Shown here in pieces: positions 61,618 to 64,000 of a stretch of DNA of 64,000 nt. The notes under the pieces are model-generated. The model had not been told where the DNA came from and did not search any database. It was given only the letters and a program-made list of their open reading frames with translations. The stretch is from Neospora caninum Liverpool (taxonomy: Eukaryota; Apicomplexa; Conoidasida; Eucoccidiorida; Sarcocystidae), in contig NC_018394.1 in the NCBI RefSeq assembly GCF_000208865.1, positions 186,001 to 250,000 on the forward strand. Reading direction: 5' to 3'. The position numbers and the translations under genes were made by a program. Position 1 is the first letter of the stretch; each line of letters opens with the position of its first letter.

Positions 61618-63149
61618 GTGTACATGTTTACATGGTTATATAGGCATTCGGAATACCGTTCGGGTGTTGAGAGAAGAAGGAAACAGAGGAGAAGTTGCCG
61701 CTGTCAAAGGGAGCACAAAAGAGGCAGATCTTGCGTCGCGAACAAACTCAGCGTGAACACTTGTCGGCGCTTGGATTTCACACACGTCGAAACGCCTCAG
61801 CCCCTCGGCCTTACCGGAATCTTGATGAGGACGAGCCGGTCGCCTGCCTGGTCGACGCGGAAGTACCCGCGGCGCTCCAGTTGGAGCAGATCGCCTGCGT
61901 GGAGTCGGGAGACAGCAGAAACGGATTGCCATCGAGCAAAAGACAGGAGACAAAACACGTCTCTTAGCTTTACAAGAAAAACCAAAAGAGACAAACAGGG
62001 GCAGATGCAGAGGACTCTGAGCTAAAAACATGCAAGAAACCACCTCTGGTTTTAGGTCGACCTCTCGGCCGTCGCTCTTGCGTGTGTGTATGCAGCGTTC
62101 TCGTTTTTTGTTTGCTTTTCGCCTCTCGTCTTTTTGGACGCGTGACTATTCCCTCCTCTCTGCGGATGCCTCTTTTCGCGTTCGATTTCAGTCCCTTCTT
62201 TTTCTCTTTTTCTTCGTCTCACCTTCCCTAAGCTGCCTCAGGAGAGGGTCACCAATCGCCGGTGTGTCGAAGAGCGTCTGAGGATTGATGAACTTTTCCC
62301 AGTCGCCTTCTTCCTGGTCAAGCTTGTCGACGGTGATCAAATGGTCCAACTCCCTCAGGACCAACTCTGCACTCTGCAAGGCACACGAGAGAACGCAGAT
62401 CACGTTGCATGCGCGCGCGACGAAAGGCATAATCGACCGGGCGAACCCGGGTAAAGAACACCCTTTCAATGTCGCAGCAGACGCGTCGCGAGAGAACAAG
62501 GGAGAAAGAAGGGAAGAAATGCAAGGCGACGGACACGCACAACAGGCTGAGGCGCAGACGTGACAGCGAGAGCGAAGAAAAGGGCGAGAGCGAGCGAAAC
62601 GGCATGGGAAACCCCCGAAAGAGAACATAGAACAGACAACACATGCCACGTGTCAGGGAATATGCCAGGTCCCATGTGTTGCTCCTTTTCTCAATCCTTT
62701 CTCCGCAGCTTCCATCATCGGGAACTGGCCTGGCTCTTCCCAGATGTTTCTCCTTCTTCTCTTCCCAGGTGTTTCTCCTTCTTCTCTTTCCAGGCGTTTT
62801 TCCTGTCGCTTTTAGAGTTTTTCCTTTTTTTCAGACCTGTGCAGGTGCGGCAGAAAGGCCACTCAGGTTCGCTAGCCAGTGGAGTTTCTTCTTCGTTTTT
62901 CGGAAATCGCCTTCCAGGTGAAGCGTCGCTTGAATTTCGGTGACTTCGCCCGCAGCGTTCTTCACGACGGTGTCGAAAATGCAGTTGCCCCAGTGCATTA
63001 GTGTCACCTGACGAAAGCAAGACACAATTCCGGAAAGGGCATGCATGACGCACGAGAGAAAAAGAGAGCGCGAACGCACGAAAAAATACAGCACACAGAG
63101 AGAGAAGGCGAGAGCTGTCGAACGACACCTATCCGCGAGAAAGGCGCGG

Positions 63150-63192
<43 letters not shown>

Positions 63193-63774
63193 GTCACGAC
63201 TTGGCACGCATCGACCGGACGCAGGAAGGACACAGACACGCACGCTAACCAGAGACAGCCAAGCCGTGACGCGAAACAAGCCCCGCCGGAGAGAAGACAG
63301 GAAAGACGAGCAGGGAAAAGGCAAGCGAACGCATGCAGCGCATGGAGCCACGGCGCCCAGCGCCGTGGCTAGATACAGTCGGAGCCGAGAGAAGATGCAA
63401 AGAAACAATAGCTGCATGAATATATATATGTAAATATTTATATACAAAAATATTTGCAAATATATATCTGCATGCGTAGATATATATATATATATATATA
63501 TATATCTGGTGAGGTCGCGAGTACCTCCTCTCCATTTTCACACATGGCAGCGTCGTCCCGGTCGATGAGGATTTTGTTGAGCAGCAAAAGATCGGCCTCG
63601 CCCAGACTTTCGTTCTTCGCATGCATGCGTCGCTTCTTGCTTTCCACCGTCTCGGGACCGCCCTTGATGAACACAGGAACTGCATCCTCTGGAAGGGTGA
63701 GGCAGCGCATGCACACATCGCCAGAGCCCATGACTTGGCCAGGAAACAAACCTCAGGTCACACACACAAGGCCG

Positions 63775-63820
<46 letters not shown>

Positions 63821-63827
63821 ACATATG

Positions 63828-63863
<36 letters not shown>

Positions 63864-64000
63864 TATGTATATGTATACATCTTTGTATAGGACGAAGCGT
63901 ATCATGTCGGGAAAAGCTCGCGGTCGCGGCGAAGTCGACGTGAGAAGAACCCGAGACGGAGAGACGGCGAGGTTCACGAGGGTGAAGGGAGGAGAGCAAG
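61336..64000 (-). CDS. Glutamyl-tRNA synthetase, cytosolic type, C-terminal part (5' end beyond window)
   Basis: Exons, phases closing: 63688-63525, 63007-62837, 62373-62223, 61894-61815, 61422-61336 (TAG). They code the anticodon-binding beta-barrel region of a eukaryotic class I Glu[106 protein letters not shown] and a Lys-rich end (GAKITGKK). The order and motifs match plant/animal cytosolic GluRS (LINWGN, DHLITK, GDIIQLERKGYF, IPDGK). GlnRS is the related alternative, but the HLEG...W and LERRGYF blocks favour GluRS. The enzyme charges tRNA-Glu; in Toxoplasma GluRS is reported as part of a multi-synthetase complex built on p43. The catalytic Rossmann domain with HIGH/KMSKS lies beyond 64000. 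Bases 63689-64000 look intronic (TA-rich tract 63777-63880, no family match). Confidence 0.94.
61551..61618. repeat. TA-rich microsatellite
   Basis: TA tract in the last intron of the GluRS gene. Confidence 0.95.
62741..62795. repeat. Short tandem duplication, about 27 bp
   Basis: Two near copies of GTTTCTCCTTCTTCTCTTCC followed by CAG and a further base or two, in the GluRS intron 62374-62836. On the plus strand they resemble splice acceptors, but the gene here is on the minus strand. Confidence 0.8.
63151..63186. repeat. (AG)n microsatellite
   Basis: About 17 AG units in the GluRS intron between exons 63688-63525 and 63007-62837. Confidence 0.95.
63418..63506. repeat. TA-rich microsatellite next to a splice donor
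   Basis: TA tract beginning about 20 bp into the intron that follows the GluRS exon ending at 63525. Confidence 0.94.
63777..63880. repeat. TA-rich microsatellite
   Basis: Long interrupted (TA)n tract in the GluRS intron upstream (on the minus strand) of exon 63688-63525. Confidence 0.95.

Noticed and set aside
1..64000. Search for mobile elements, CRISPR arrays and bacterial-type operons
   Set aside because: No direct-repeat spacer arrays, transposase-like frames or terminal inverted repeats were seen; all repeats are micro- or minisatellites.

Overview
The window reads as nuclear DNA of an apicomplexan parasite of the Toxoplasma/Neospora/Hammondia group (Toxoplasma gondii is the closest guess). 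The reasons are long multi-exon genes with GT-AG introns, many (TA)n microsatellites in introns, TGCATGC motifs, Ser/Arg/Pro-rich low-complexity protein linkers, and coccidian-type families: an LCCL adhesive protein, a Hook-complex FTS protein, a bromodomain protein and a giant PPR protein. There are no operons, ribosome binding sites, insertion sequences, CRISPR arrays or recognisable RNA genes. Splice sites were placed by eye from GT/AG signals, reading phase and recalled family alignments. Where I give exon lists, phases were checked and close unless I say otherwise.

Layout. (1) 1-4915 (+): 3' part of an LCCL/discoidin/lectin secreted adhesive protein (CCp/LAP family), tail to tail with (2) 5007-7825 (-): PCID2/Thp1-like TREX-2 subunit of mRNA export. 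(3) 9093-12361 (+): FTS/AKTIP-like inactive E2 of the Hook-FTS complex, sharing a divergent promoter region with gene 2. (4) 14051-14716 (-): small single-exon mitochondrial membrane protein. (5) 17087-21441 (-): alanine aminotransferase, 8 exons, 594 aa. (6) 23522-27627 (+): 701-aa atypical bromodomain protein, 7 exons. (7) 29614-30856 (-): SNRNP27 splicing factor, 2 exons. (8) 33675-45182 (-): aldehyde dehydrogenase superfamily protein, 15 exons, 727 aa. (9) 49219-60516 (+): pentatricopeptide-repeat protein of about 2382 aa, 10 exons. (10) 61336-64000 (-): C-terminal half of cytosolic glutamyl-tRNA synthetase, cut by the window end.

The genes do not form one pathway. They are an ordinary eukaryotic neighbourhood that mixes RNA handling (PCID2, SNRNP27, PPR, GluRS), metabolism (ALT, ALDH), chromatin (bromodomain) and parasite-specific cell biology (LCCL adhesin, FTS). 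Intergenic stretches of 0.8-4 kb hold no gene I can support. By eye the first ~23 kb looks less GC-rich and has fewer microsatellites than the rest.

The points most worth following are the bromodomain whose acetyl-lysine-binding Asn is Tyr, the giant PPR protein, the FTS pseudo-E2, a lineage-specific mitochondrial Cys-pair protein, and two places (3681-3891 and near 10674-10678) where exon phases do not close. I found no clearly new molecular system.
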